Below, piece by piece: positions 17,498-25,652 of a stretch of DNA of 51,303 nt. The position numbers and the translations under genes were made by a program. The notes under the pieces were generated by a model. It searched no databases and was not told where the DNA came from. It was given only the letters and a program-made list of their open reading frames with translations. Source of the DNA: Spirosoma fluviale (lineage in GTDB: Bacteria > Bacteroidota > Bacteroidia > Cytophagales > Cyclobacteriaceae); assembly GCA_945897085.1 (NCBI GenBank), contig CAMDEU010000005.1, forward strand, positions 1 to 51,303. Reading direction: 5' to 3'. Position 1 is the stretch's first letter. Every line of letters begins with the position of its first letter.

Positions 17498-18760
17498 ATG
17501 AAATTTATCAAATCTAATTCAGAGGCTTCATTCGTGATAAAAGCTGCAGCGGCAGTATTTATTACCTACCTGAGTATGTACGCCTTCCGGAAGCCATTTA
17601 CTTCAGCCCAATATGCGGATTACATCCTGTGGGGGATTGACTACAAGATCATCTTAATCATTGCGCAATTAGTAGGCTATACGCTTTCCAAATATTTTGG
17701 TATAAAAATCATCTCTGAACTTTCGGCGAGCAAGCGTACCATTACCTTAATTTTTCTAATGGCATTCTCCTGGCTTGCCTTGCTATTTTTTGGTATTGTT
17801 CCCGCCCCTTATAATTTACCTTTTATGTTTTTGAATGGCTTGCCTTTGGGGATGATTTGGGGGGTGGTGTTTAGTTACATCGAAGGCCGTAGGCATACAG
17901 AGCTTTTAGGGGTAGCGATGGCCTCAAGTTTTATTATTTCCTCCGGCATTGTCAAGGGAGTAGGAAGTTACCTGCTTATTAATCTACAAGTTTCAGAAAT
18001 GTGGATGCCGTTTTTTACGGGGCTACTGTTTTTACCGATTTTATTTTTAGGCATTTATCTTTTGCACTCCTTGGGCAATCCAGACGAAGGCGATGTGCTC
18101 GCTAGGACAGAGCGGAAGCCAATGGATGCGGCAGAGCGAAAAGCTTTTTTTAAACGTTTCGCCCCTGGAATCATTTTCTCAATTATCATTTATGTGTGCC
18201 TCACCATATTTAGAGACTTGAGAGACAATTTTGCGGTCGAGTTTTGGAAAAGTTTTGGGATTGAAAATATACCTAGCCTATTGGTATTGTCTGAACTACC
18301 CATTGCCTTATTCGTCATTCTGATCATTGGTTCGATGATATTTATAAAGAATAATAAGCAGGCATTTTTTTTCAATTTCTATATTCTACTTTTTGGAGGA
18401 GTTTTACTCCTACTCTCCACGATTTTGTTTTCCAATGACCTACTTTCTCCCACCGTTTGGATGATCCTCGTCGGGTTTTCGATGTATTTGCCCTACATCG
18501 CCTTTCATGCCCTATTTTTCGAACGGTGGATTGCCTATTTTAAGATAAAAAGTAACATTGGGTATTTAATGTATATCGTGGATGCTGCCGGCTACCTCGG
18601 AAGTACGCTGGTACTATTATTCAAAAACTTCAGCAATGTGGATTACAGTTGGGTAGCTTTTTTTATTGTGACGGCATTTGTCACCTCCATACTGATCATC
18701 CTACTCACTATTGCAAATTATTTCTATTTCAAAAATCAAGATAAATTGATCCTAACATGA
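17498..18760 (+). CDS. DUF5690-type MFS-like membrane protein, candidate phosphonate carrier
   Basis: Polytopic inner-membrane protein of 420 residues with about 10-12 hydrophobic segments and a charged central loop (residues about 200-225), as in major facilitator proteins. I recall this as the uncharacterised DUF5690 group. The first helix carries YAFRKPFTSA (Arg31, Lys32). This resembles the YYLVRKNF block of the GlpT/UhpT organophosphate antiporters, whose Arg binds phosphate. A helix in the second half has IFRDLRDNF (Arg239, Arg242), where GlpT has its second phosphate-binding Arg. It starts on the base after the dehydrogenase stop and overlaps the next gene by four bases. Transport of a phosphonate is inference. 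Confidence 0.7.
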   Translation: MKFIKSNSEASFVIKAAAAVFITYLSMYAFRKPFTSAQYADYILWGIDYKIILIIAQLVGYTLSKYFGIKIISELSASKRTITLIFLMAFSWLALLFFGIVPAPYNLPFMFLNGLPLGMIWGVVFSYIEGRRHTELLGVAMASSFIISSGIVKGVGSYLLINLQVSEMWMPFFTGLLFLPILFLGIYLLHSLGNPDEGDVLARTERKPMDAAERKAFFKRFAPGIIFSIIIYVCLTIFRDLRDNFAVEFWKSFGIENIPSLLVLSELPIALFVILIIGSMIFIKNNKQAFFFNFYILLFGGVLLLLSTILFSNDLLSPTVWMILVGFSMYLPYIAFHALFFERWIAYFKIKSNIGYLMYIVDAAGYLGSTLVLLFKNFSNVDYSWVAFFIVTAFVTSILIILLTIANYFYFKNQDKLILT

Positions 18761-19884
18761 AAAACAAATCAGCCATCGTTGTAGGAGCGGGAATTTTAGG
18801 ACTTGCCACAGCGCGAGCATTGGCAGCCAAAGGGTACGCAGTCACAGTCATTGAAAAAAGTCAATTTTCCCTTGGCGCAAGTGTGCGAAATTTTGGCATG
18901 CTTTGGCCTGTAGGTCAGCCCGAGGGAAAATTGTACAACAGGGCTTTACGAACCAAGGAAATTTGGTTGGACTACCTAACCGCCTCCAAAACCCCCTACA
19001 ATGCTTGTGGAAGCCTACACTTGGCCTATTCCAAAGAGGAAATGGATGTAGTGGAAGAAATTGGCGAACTTTTCCATGCCAACAAAAGACCGGTGTCTGT
19101 GATTTCAAAAGATTCGGTCCTAGAAAAATACAATGGGATCAATTCAGAAGGCTTATTGGGCGCACTAAGAAGTGAAGATGAGGTAATTATTGATCCAAGA
19201 GAGGCCATCAAAAACCTTCCCCAATTTCTCACCGAAAGATTCCAAATCAACTTCATTTGGGGTAAAGCCATCACACGAGTAGAACCAACTGTCGCTTACG
19301 CAGGTTCAACTTCCTACTCAGCGGACCTCATTTGCATCTGTTCAGGAGCTGATTTTGAAACCTTATATCCAGCGCTATTTAAGCAGCAACCGATCCAAAA
19401 AACCAAGCTGCAAATGATGCGATTCAGACATAAAGATCCTAGTTTTCAGATCAACGCGTCTGTTTGTGGAGGTTTGTCTTTGCTTCACTACAAAAGTTTT
19501 GCTGCATCTACGGCACAAGAAAAGTTGAGGATAAAGGTAGAGGCTGAACTGCCTGAGTACTTGAAAAATGGCATTCATGTCATGGTATCTCAGAACAACG
19601 CGGGAGAGCTTACCGTTGGAGATTCCCATGAATACGGACTTGATTTTGATCCATTTGACAGAATGGAAATTAATACCTTGATTTTGGACTACTTAAAGAA
19701 ATTCATGCACATCGACCAATGGGAAATGATTCAATCTTGGAACGGTGTTTATCCCATTATGATGAATGGTGCTAGTGATTTGTATTTAAATCCTGAACCA
19801 GGCATCCACATTTTAAATGGAATTGGTGGGCATGGAATGACCATGTCCTTTGGTTTTGCAGAAGAGATTATTGATACCCTTTAA
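18757..19884 (+). CDS. TIGR03364-type FAD-dependent oxidoreductase of phosphonate catabolism
   Basis: FAD amine oxidase/dehydrogenase of the glycine oxidase-like (DAO) fold. The dinucleotide-binding motif GAGILGLATARAL is at residues about 11-23. Family-typical blocks follow: SVRNFGMLWPVGQPEG, IDPREAI and, near the C-terminus, GIGGHGMTMSFG. The family is repeatedly found beside PhnX-like and PhnZ-like genes and was proposed to be phosphonate-linked; work on related enzymes points to oxidation of 2-aminoethylphosphonate or its N-alkyl derivatives to phosphonoacetaldehyde. Length 375. It overlaps the carrier gene upstream by four bases, and the HD gene begins 11 bases downstream. The exact amine used is not known. 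Confidence 0.82.
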   Translation: MKNKSAIVVGAGILGLATARALAAKGYAVTVIEKSQFSLGASVRNFGMLWPVGQPEGKLYNRALRTKEIWLDYLTASKTPYNACGSLHLAYSKEEMDVVEEIGELFHANKRPVSVISKDSVLEKYNGINSEGLLGALRSEDEVIIDPREAIKNLPQFLTERFQINFIWGKAITRVEPTVAYAGSTSYSADLICICSGADFETLYPALFKQQPIQKTKLQMMRFRHKDPSFQINASVCGGLSLLHYKSFAASTAQEKLRIKVEAELPEYLKNGIHVMVSQNNAGELTVGDSHEYGLDFDPFDRMEINTLILDYLKKFMHIDQWEMIQSWNGVYPIMMNGASDLYLNPEPGIHILNGIGGHGMTMSFGFAEEIIDTL

Positions 19885-19894
19885 TTCCTTGGTT

Positions 19895-20443
19895 ATGTTA
19901 AATCCCATTACCCAACAGATTTTAAATCTATTTGATCAAAATGGTTCCTCCATGTATGGAGGTGAAGCGGTTACCCAATTGGAGCATGCCTTGCAATGCG
20001 CTGAATTGGCTCGAAAGAATGGTGCTTCAGATGAATTGATCACCGCTTCCTTATTGCATGATGTAGGACATTTACTTCATGATTTGCCTGACGATGCGAG
20101 TGACAAAGGCATTGATGATTTGCATGAACTTTTGGGAGAGAAGTTTTTGGTACAGTATTTTAAATTAGCAGCTGTTCAGCCGGTCAAATTGCATGTTCAA
20201 GCAAAACGATACTTGTGCGCTACTGAAGAGGGGTATTATGAGGCCTTATCGAATTCTTCAAAAGTAAGTTTAGAGTTCCAAGGAGGAATCATGTCTCCTT
20301 CAGAAATGGAATTATTTGAAAAAAATGAATTTTATAAAGAAGCTGTAGCTCTGAGGAGATGGGATGATCTAGCAAAAGATCCAAACTTGGTGAGCCCTCC
20401 GATTTCTATTTTTGTCCCTTCAATTGAATTAGCATTAAAGTAA
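19895..20443 (+). CDS. PhnZ-like HD-domain phosphonate oxygenase
   Basis: Small di-iron HD protein of the phosphonate-operon HD family (TIGR03276-like), whose member PhnZ cleaves 2-amino-1-hydroxyethylphosphonate to glycine and phosphate. The start is the ATG at 19895; a longer frame inside the previous gene is a shadow. The diagnostic block YGGEAVTQLEHALQ gives Tyr21, Glu24 and His31, matching the Tyr/Glu lid pair and first iron ligand of PhnZ. LLHDVGHLLHD is the HD motif, and LHVQAKRYLC supplies the later histidine and the conserved Lys-Arg. Length 182. No PhnY-type 2-oxoglutarate oxygenase, which would make the hydroxylated substrate, lies in this window. Confidence 0.85.
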   Translation: MLNPITQQILNLFDQNGSSMYGGEAVTQLEHALQCAELARKNGASDELITASLLHDVGHLLHDLPDDASDKGIDDLHELLGEKFLVQYFKLAAVQPVKLHVQAKRYLCATEEGYYEALSNSSKVSLEFQGGIMSPSEMELFEKNEFYKEAVALRRWDDLAKDPNLVSPPISIFVPSIELALK

Positions 20444-20447
20444 GTAT

Positions 20448-21140
20448 ATGAAAGTAAAAATGGTTGTGTTCGATATGGCCGGTACCACGGTCGATGAGGG
20501 GAATGTGGTGTACCGAACCTTGCACCAGGCAATTGAAAAAAAAGCGCCTCATATTCGCTTTGAAGATGTATTGAAGTCAGGTGCGGGAAAGGAAAAACTA
20601 CAAGCTATCCGCGATACCTTGCTGGATAGGGCTACTGTATTGACCAAGGAAGAAGTAGATTCCATTTTCCAGGATTTTCTAGAAAGCCTTGACCTTGCCT
20701 ACAAGGAGTTGGTTGTAACTCCGACTAAAAACACCGAGAAATTAGTTAAGGAGCTTCGAGAATTAGATATTTTAGTGGTTTTAAATACCGGGTACAATAG
20801 AGTTACCGCTACTTCACTGATCCAAAAATTAAATTGGGAACAGGGGGTTCATTATGATTTGCTTGTGACCGCATCGGATGTAAAAAATAATCGCCCAAAG
20901 CCAGATATGATTTTGTATGCAATGGATCAATTTGCTATTCAAGATGCATTTACAGTGGTCAAGGTTGGGGATTCTACAGTTGATATAGAAGAAGGAAAAA
21001 ATGCGGGTTGTTTATTCACCATAGGCGTCACCACCGGAGCACACACCAAGGCCGAACTACTGACCGCAAATCCAGACTATATATTGGACGATATTTACGA
21101 TCTCAAAAAGGTGATTTTAAGTTTGAACCCAACTAGCTAA
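20448..21140 (+). CDS. PhnX-like HAD hydrolase (TIGR03351-type phosphonatase-like)
   Basis: HAD-superfamily enzyme closest to phosphonoacetaldehyde hydrolase, which splits phosphonoacetaldehyde into acetaldehyde and phosphate. The first motif is DMAGTTVDEG (Asp9, Ala11): the DxAGT form peculiar to phosphonatases, not the DxDxT of other HADs. NRPKPDM and VGDSTVDIEEGKNAG are motifs III and IV. The cap region carries GAGKEKLQAIRD (Lys48, Lys50), where PhnX has its Schiff-base lysine; whether either is equivalent is unclear. Length 230. It begins four bases after the HD gene and ends the five-gene run. C-P bond cleavage is the likely activity. Confidence 0.83.
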   Translation: MKVKMVVFDMAGTTVDEGNVVYRTLHQAIEKKAPHIRFEDVLKSGAGKEKLQAIRDTLLDRATVLTKEEVDSIFQDFLESLDLAYKELVVTPTKNTEKLVKELRELDILVVLNTGYNRVTATSLIQKLNWEQGVHYDLLVTASDVKNNRPKPDMILYAMDQFAIQDAFTVVKVGDSTVDIEEGKNAGCLFTIGVTTGAHTKAELLTANPDYILDDIYDLKKVILSLNPTS

Positions 21141-21228
21141 TTGGCGAGCTTTCAACCTATAAAACTCAATCTCTAATCCCTGTTGCAGACCTTCGGAATG
21201 TGCTGATTAGGGGAAAGGAGTAATTAAA

Positions 21229-21407
21229 AAATATGATTATCCGCTTTTCCACCACAAACCAAAGAAAATTAGGTTTGAGGTTCAATTAAGTGACCTGTGG
21301 ACTGTTGAAAGCCTTGTAGGCCGTGGCCTATGGTCTGTGAACGATGATTATCCGCAGAGGTAAACATCTCTATTGAGGCACTGGCATAATTGCGGATAAT
21401 CATATTT
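21229..21407 (+). repeat. Inverted-repeat-ended intergenic element, copy B (179 bp)
   Basis: The ends are a perfect 16-bp inverted repeat: AAATATGATTATCCGC at 21229-21244 and its complement at 21392-21407. A third GATTATCCGC (21346-21355) lies about 45 bp inside the right end, as in copy A. Inside are the shared block GGTTTGAGGTTCAATTAAG and a TAGGCC/GGCCTA hairpin (21317-21330). It has no reading frame. It fills the gap between the phosphonate operon and the convergent phosphatase gene and stops 9 bases short of the latter. No clear target-site duplication can be named because the flanks are A/T runs. Confidence 0.75.
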
Positions 21408-21415
21408 AAAATCTC

Positions 21416-21907
21416 CTAATTTTGAAAAACAAGGGGATGGGCTTCCTTAAGTTGGTTTAGGAATTCATCTAGCGCAGCATCCAAAATTTGGTACACCTCC
21501 TCGAAGTCTTCTTCCCCTCCATAGTAAGGATCGGGGACAGCAAGGCCTGTTTCTCCTGCAGCAAAGTTTCGCATCAAAAAAATTTCTTTGTTTGGAAAGC
21601 GAGACTGAAGTTTGAGTTGCTGTAAATTTTCTAGGTTGTTGCTATCCATGGCAATGATATAGGCAAAATCCCTAAAATCTGACAGCTGCAACTGTCGCCC
21701 GCGGTGCTTGATTTCCACCCCATGTCTTTGAGCACAGCTTAGAGTACGCTCATCAGGGAGCTCCCCAATATGGTAGTCAGAAGTTCCCGCACTATCCGAT
21801 TGAATGGCCTTTTCTAATCCTAAGTCCTTGATTTTGGCATTGAAAATACCCTCGGCCATGGGAGACCGACAAATATTGCCCAAACACACAAACAAAACTT
21901 TAATCAT
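21416..21907 (-). CDS. Low-molecular-weight protein-tyrosine phosphatase
   Basis: Cytosolic LMW-PTP-type phosphatase removing phosphate from tyrosine (or, in related enzymes, arginine) residues. The start is the ATG at 21907; the longer frame adds eight residues ahead of the usual IKVLFVCLGN. The P-loop CLGNICRSP (CX5RS) is at residues about 7-15, and the catalytic Asp is in VPDPYYGG near residue 127. Length 163 is typical. It is convergent with the phosphonate operon and unlinked to exopolysaccharide kinases. A broken copy of its 3' end lies at 8170-8311. Confidence 0.93.
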   Translation of the reverse strand: MIKVLFVCLGNICRSPMAEGIFNAKIKDLGLEKAIQSDSAGTSDYHIGELPDERTLSCAQRHGVEIKHRGRQLQLSDFRDFAYIIAMDSNNLENLQQLKLQSRFPNKEIFLMRNFAAGETGLAVPDPYYGGEEDFEEVYQILDAALDEFLNQLKEAHPLVFQN

Positions 21908-22030
21908 TTGATTTTCATAAAAATCAATCACAAACTAGTCCTTATCAAGGGATTACAGTATAAAAAAAGTAAGCTAAACTTTTTCATCCAAGCAAAAGCT
22001 AAAAAAAATATAGAAATCTATTGGATTGCC

Positions 22031-22038
22031 TACTTTTG
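22031..22038 (+). promoter_or_regulatory. -7 element giving a leaderless or near-leaderless kdtA mRNA
   Basis: TACTTTTG matches TAnnTTTG exactly and ends five bases before the ATG at 22043. Transcription would start at or within a few bases of the start codon. No -33 TTTG is seen at the expected spacing. Confidence 0.5.
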
Positions 22039-22042
22039 ATAG

Positions 22043-23290
22043 ATGAATGTCGTGTACTGGCTACTTCTGGAGTTAAGCACGAGGATTTTGCCAGTCCTCG
22101 GAATTTTTGTGCCAAAAATCAGGCATTTTCTGGATCAAAGAACTGGATTGTTTTCAACGCTTACCGAATTTCGAACTACCCACCCAGGGCCTTTGACCTG
22201 GTTTCATGTAGCCTCCCTAGGAGAGTACGAACAGGCAAAACCGGTCATTGCTGCACTTAAAGCCAAGGAACCTCAAACCTGGATTGCGGTTAGCTTTTTT
22301 AGTCCCTCCGGCTATGAGCCTGCCTCAAAGAAGCCGCAGCCAGGGGTGGATTTGATTACCTATCTGCCGCTTGACCGCAAGGCTTGGGCGGAACGATTTG
22401 TGGAAATCCTTCAACCCACCCGAAGCATTTTTGTGAAGTACGACCTCTGGCACCACCACCTGCAAGCTTTAAAGAGAAACCATATTCCCACCTACCTCAT
22501 CGCAGCCTCCTTTCGCCCCGATCAATCCTATTTCTCTTGGTATGGGAGCTTTTTTTGCAGGATGCTTTTGCAAATGGATTGGATCTTTACCCAAAACGAA
22601 GCAAGCATTCAGCTTTTAGCTTCCCTAAAAATTACGAATGCAATTCATTCTGGAGACACTAGATTTGATCGAGTAGCGGGGACGGCAGCGCAGCCGATGG
22701 ACTTTCCAGCGATTCGTAACTGGATCAAGGGTCGACCTACCGTGGTGATCGGATCTGCTTGGGAGGAAGACATGCGACTACTCATTCCCTTGATTCAATC
22801 CAAATCGGATTATTTATGGATCATTGCCCCCCATGCCCTTGATTCGCTAGCGATGGACCGATGGGCATCGGCGCTAGGGGTTCCAACCCAAAAATATTCC
22901 CAGTGGAAGGAAGGGCAAGACCCTCAAATCTTATTGATCGACAACATTGGTATGCTATCTTCCCTGTACCAATTTGCGCATTTTGCCTATGTTGGTGGGG
23001 GATTTGGCAAGGGGCTGCACAATATTTTAGAGCCGCTAGGTTTTGGAATTCCTGTAATCTTTGGGAATCCAAGGTCTGCATCCAAGTTCCCAGAGGCTGC
23101 ACAAAGTCAGGTTGAAGGCTGTGGTTTTGCAGTGACAGACTACGCTGAACTTCAGGAATGGGTGGATAAGTTGACGCAAGCTGGATTTTATGCAATCTCC
23201 GTAGCTTCTGCCAAACGATGGGTGAAAGCAAACTTGGGTGCAGCAGACCGCATTCTAGCTCATCTAACTACTTTAATTCCAACGAAATGA
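22043..23290 (+). CDS. kdtA: 3-deoxy-D-manno-octulosonic acid (Kdo) transferase
   Basis: Glycosyltransferase (GT30) adding Kdo to lipid A precursors at the inner membrane during lipopolysaccharide synthesis. The N-terminus is one hydrophobic anchor helix. The acceptor-side block is FHVASLGEYEQAKPVI with the conserved catalytic Glu. The donor-side C-terminal half has VIGSAWEED and YVGGGFGKGLHNILEPLGFGIPVIFG, a near-invariant family stretch. Length 415 is normal. The start is the ATG at 22043, just after a -7 promoter element. The stop overlaps the rsgA ATG (ATGA), so the two are co-translated. Confidence 0.93.
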   Translation: MNVVYWLLLELSTRILPVLGIFVPKIRHFLDQRTGLFSTLTEFRTTHPGPLTWFHVASLGEYEQAKPVIAALKAKEPQTWIAVSFFSPSGYEPASKKPQPGVDLITYLPLDRKAWAERFVEILQPTRSIFVKYDLWHHHLQALKRNHIPTYLIAASFRPDQSYFSWYGSFFCRMLLQMDWIFTQNEASIQLLASLKITNAIHSGDTRFDRVAGTAAQPMDFPAIRNWIKGRPTVVIGSAWEEDMRLLIPLIQSKSDYLWIIAPHALDSLAMDRWASALGVPTQKYSQWKEGQDPQILLIDNIGMLSSLYQFAHFAYVGGGFGKGLHNILEPLGFGIPVIFGNPRSASKFPEAAQSQVEGCGFAVTDYAELQEWVDKLTQAGFYAISVASAKRWVKANLGAADRILAHLTTLIPTK

Positions 23291-24210
23291 AAGGAAGAGT
23301 CATCAAGTCTACTGGGAGTTGGTACCTAGTCCACACAGACCAAGGGATTCTTTCTGCGCGATTGAAGGGGAAGTTTAAGCAAGATGAACTCAAACTCACC
23401 AACCCCATTGCAGTAGGCGATTGGGTAGCATTGGAAAAGGAGGAGGGACAGGATTCGGCGATTATTCACGAGATTTTTCCAAGGGACAACTATGTCATCC
23501 GTAAGTCTACGCGGAAGCAGCACTTTTCACACATGATCGCCAGTAATGTGGACCAAGCAATCTTGGTGATTACCATGAAAAAGCCACGAACCTCTCTAGG
23601 CTTCATTGATCGCTTCTTAGTAGCTACAGAAAGCTATGGAATTCCTACATTATTGGTTGTAAACAAGATGGATCAACTGGAAGGGGAGGATGAACGAGAT
23701 TGGCTTCAGGATATTCATGAGATCTATGTGCCCCTCGGCTATGCGGTAGTAGAAGTGTCTGCACTGAAGGATACGGATCTTGAAACCAAACTTCTACCCA
23801 AAATTCAAGGAAAATCTAACTTGATTTCTGGGCATTCTGGAGTAGGAAAAAGTACCTTGCTCAATGCGCTTTTGCCTGATGCAAGGCAGGAAACCAAAGC
23901 AATATCTGATTATAGCGCAAAAGGAGTCCACACAACTACCTTTGCAGAGCTATTTTTCTTGCCAGGATCAGGAGATCTTATTGATACACCAGGCATCAAA
24001 GAATTTGGTATTTTGGATGTGGCCGAGGAGGAACTTTCGCATTTTTTTCCAGAAATGCGAAAGTACCTTGGGCAGTGCAAATACAACAATTGCACCCATG
24101 TGAATGAGCCTGGATGTATGGTACTCCATAAATTAAACGAGGGGTATATCCACCCGTATAGGTACCAGAGTTACTTGAATATCCTAAATGAGGAGGATAG
24201 TCATCGATAA
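23287..24210 (+). CDS. rsgA: Ribosome small-subunit-dependent GTPase A
   Basis: Late 30S ribosome maturation factor with a circularly permuted GTPase domain. The start is the ATG at 23287, overlapping the kdtA stop; the longer frame adds 23 residues unlike the family. Order of parts: an OB-fold (residues about 1-75), then NKMD (G4), SGHSGVGKST (G1), DTPGIKEFG (G3), and a zinc-binding C-terminus with C-KYNN-CTH-VNEPGC. The permuted G4-G1-G3 order is diagnostic. Length 307. Confidence 0.95.
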   Translation: MKGRVIKSTGSWYLVHTDQGILSARLKGKFKQDELKLTNPIAVGDWVALEKEEGQDSAIIHEIFPRDNYVIRKSTRKQHFSHMIASNVDQAILVITMKKPRTSLGFIDRFLVATESYGIPTLLVVNKMDQLEGEDERDWLQDIHEIYVPLGYAVVEVSALKDTDLETKLLPKIQGKSNLISGHSGVGKSTLLNALLPDARQETKAISDYSAKGVHTTTFAELFFLPGSGDLIDTPGIKEFGILDVAEEELSHFFPEMRKYLGQCKYNNCTHVNEPGCMVLHKLNEGYIHPYRYQSYLNILNEEDSHR

Positions 24211-24265
24211 AGTGTTTTGAATCTAGGGCAAATTGGTCTAATTTTCACTTTCTAAAAATCATCCC

Positions 24266-24760
24266 ATGACCGAAGTATTGAACCATAAGCAAGTAGGGCA
24301 AAAGATCACCCGAATGGCTTTTGAAATTTATGAGCGGAATCTCCACGCTTCTGGCGGAATGGTAGTCGCAGGGATTACCGGTATGGGTACTATTTTAGGC
24401 CACCTTCTGGCTACGGAGCTACGGAGAATCTCTCCTCTTCAAGTGGAGGAAGTGGAGGTACTATTGGATAAGCAGGCAGTAACAGCTACCGAGGTACAGC
24501 TTTCTAGCCCTACTGCTTTAAAAGGAAAAACGATAATTCTAGTCGATGACGTGCTCAACACGGGCAAAACTCTCGTTTATGCCTTGAAACCATTTTTAGA
24601 GCATGAAGTCGAAAAAATAGAAATAGCAGTGCTCGTCAATAGAAGTCATGGTTTATTTCCAGTCAAGCCAGATTACACGGGTTTTGAGTTGGCCACTACC
24701 TTTAATGAGCATATCCGAGTTGATTTTTCTGGTAACAACTATTCTGTTCACCTTCTCTAA
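24266..24760 (+). CDS. PyrR-like phosphoribosyltransferase family protein
   Basis: Type I phosphoribosyltransferase. The PRPP-binding loop is ILVDDVLNTGKTL near residues 91-103, and the hood region PDYTGFELATTFNEHIRV resembles PyrR, the uracil PRTase/attenuator protein. Length 164. Upstream is rsgA (55-base gap) and downstream, after six bases, panB. No pyrimidine gene is adjacent, so an RNA-binding regulatory role is uncertain; it could be another purine/pyrimidine PRTase. Activity is probable, substrate unknown. Confidence 0.8.
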   Translation: MTEVLNHKQVGQKITRMAFEIYERNLHASGGMVVAGITGMGTILGHLLATELRRISPLQVEEVEVLLDKQAVTATEVQLSSPTALKGKTIILVDDVLNTGKTLVYALKPFLEHEVEKIEIAVLVNRSHGLFPVKPDYTGFELATTFNEHIRVDFSGNNYSVHLL

Positions 24761-24766
24761 GTTTGC

Positions 24767-25588
24767 ATGTCTATTCATTCTTCTGCTTCTGTGAAGCGCA
24801 TCACCACGCACACGCTTCAAGAAATGAAGCTTCGAGGCGAAAAAATATCCATGTTGACTGCCTATGATTTTTCAATGGCCAAGATTGTGGATGCAGCAGG
24901 AATGGACATCATTCTTGTGGGGGATTCGGCTTCCAATGTCATGGCCGGTCACGAAACAACCCTTCCTATTACGCTAGATCAAATGATCTACCATGCCTCG
25001 GCAGTTGTGCGGGCAGTGAAGAGATCCTTTGTGGTGGTGGATATTCCCTTTGGTAACTACCAAGGCAATAGTTCGGAGGCACTTCGCTCAGCCATTCGCA
25101 TCATGAAGGAGTCTGGAGCTCATGCCGTCAAGGTGGAGGGGGGTGCTGAAATCAAGGAATCTGTTGCGCGAATTTTAAGTGCGGGAGTACCGGTCATGGG
25201 GCATCTAGGATTGACCCCGCAGTCTATTTACAAGTTTGGAACCTATGCCGTACGAGCCAAGGAGGAGGAGGAAGCCGAAAAGCTGGTAGAGGATGCCAAG
25301 CTATTGGAAGCTTGCGGATGCTTTGCGCTAGTTTTGGAAAAAATTCCTGCAGCTTTGGCAAAGCGAGTAGCTGAAGCCCTTACCATTCCTGTGATTGGAA
25401 TAGGAGCAGGTGGAGAAGTAGATGGTCAGGTATTGGTGATGCACGACATGCTTGGTATTACCCAGGAGTTTAAGCCACGATTTTTGCGGGCTTATGCCGA
25501 CCTCAATCAAATCATGACCCAAGCATTCCAGCAATACATTTCGGATGTAAAAACGAAGGATTTCCCCAATTCTTCAGAGAGCTACTGA
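24767..25588 (+). CDS. panB: 3-methyl-2-oxobutanoate hydroxymethyltransferase
   Basis: Transfers a hydroxymethyl group from methylene-tetrahydrofolate to 2-oxoisovalerate, giving ketopantoate for pantothenate and CoA. Family blocks are clear: [56 protein letters not shown], and [21 protein letters not shown]. Metal-binding Asp and Glu residues fall inside these blocks. Length 273. It starts six bases after the PRTase gene and ends convergent with the glucan operon. Confidence 0.96.
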   Translation: MSIHSSASVKRITTHTLQEMKLRGEKISMLTAYDFSMAKIVDAAGMDIILVGDSASNVMAGHETTLPITLDQMIYHASAVVRAVKRSFVVVDIPFGNYQGNSSEALRSAIRIMKESGAHAVKVEGGAEIKESVARILSAGVPVMGHLGLTPQSIYKFGTYAVRAKEEEEAEKLVEDAKLLEACGCFALVLEKIPAALAKRVAEALTIPVIGIGAGGEVDGQVLVMHDMLGITQEFKPRFLRAYADLNQIMTQAFQQYISDVKTKDFPNSSESY

Positions 25589-25652
25589 GTTATTTCTGGT
25601 TTCCTGGATTGCTTTTTGGAGCTAAACAGGCATACTAAGCCCCTCCTATTTT

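Noticed and set aside
19850-19895. Upstream start for the PhnZ-like gene inside the FAD oxidoreductase
   Set aside because: The extra 15 residues are out-of-frame translation of the FAD gene's end; the ATG at 19895 gives the usual family N-terminus.
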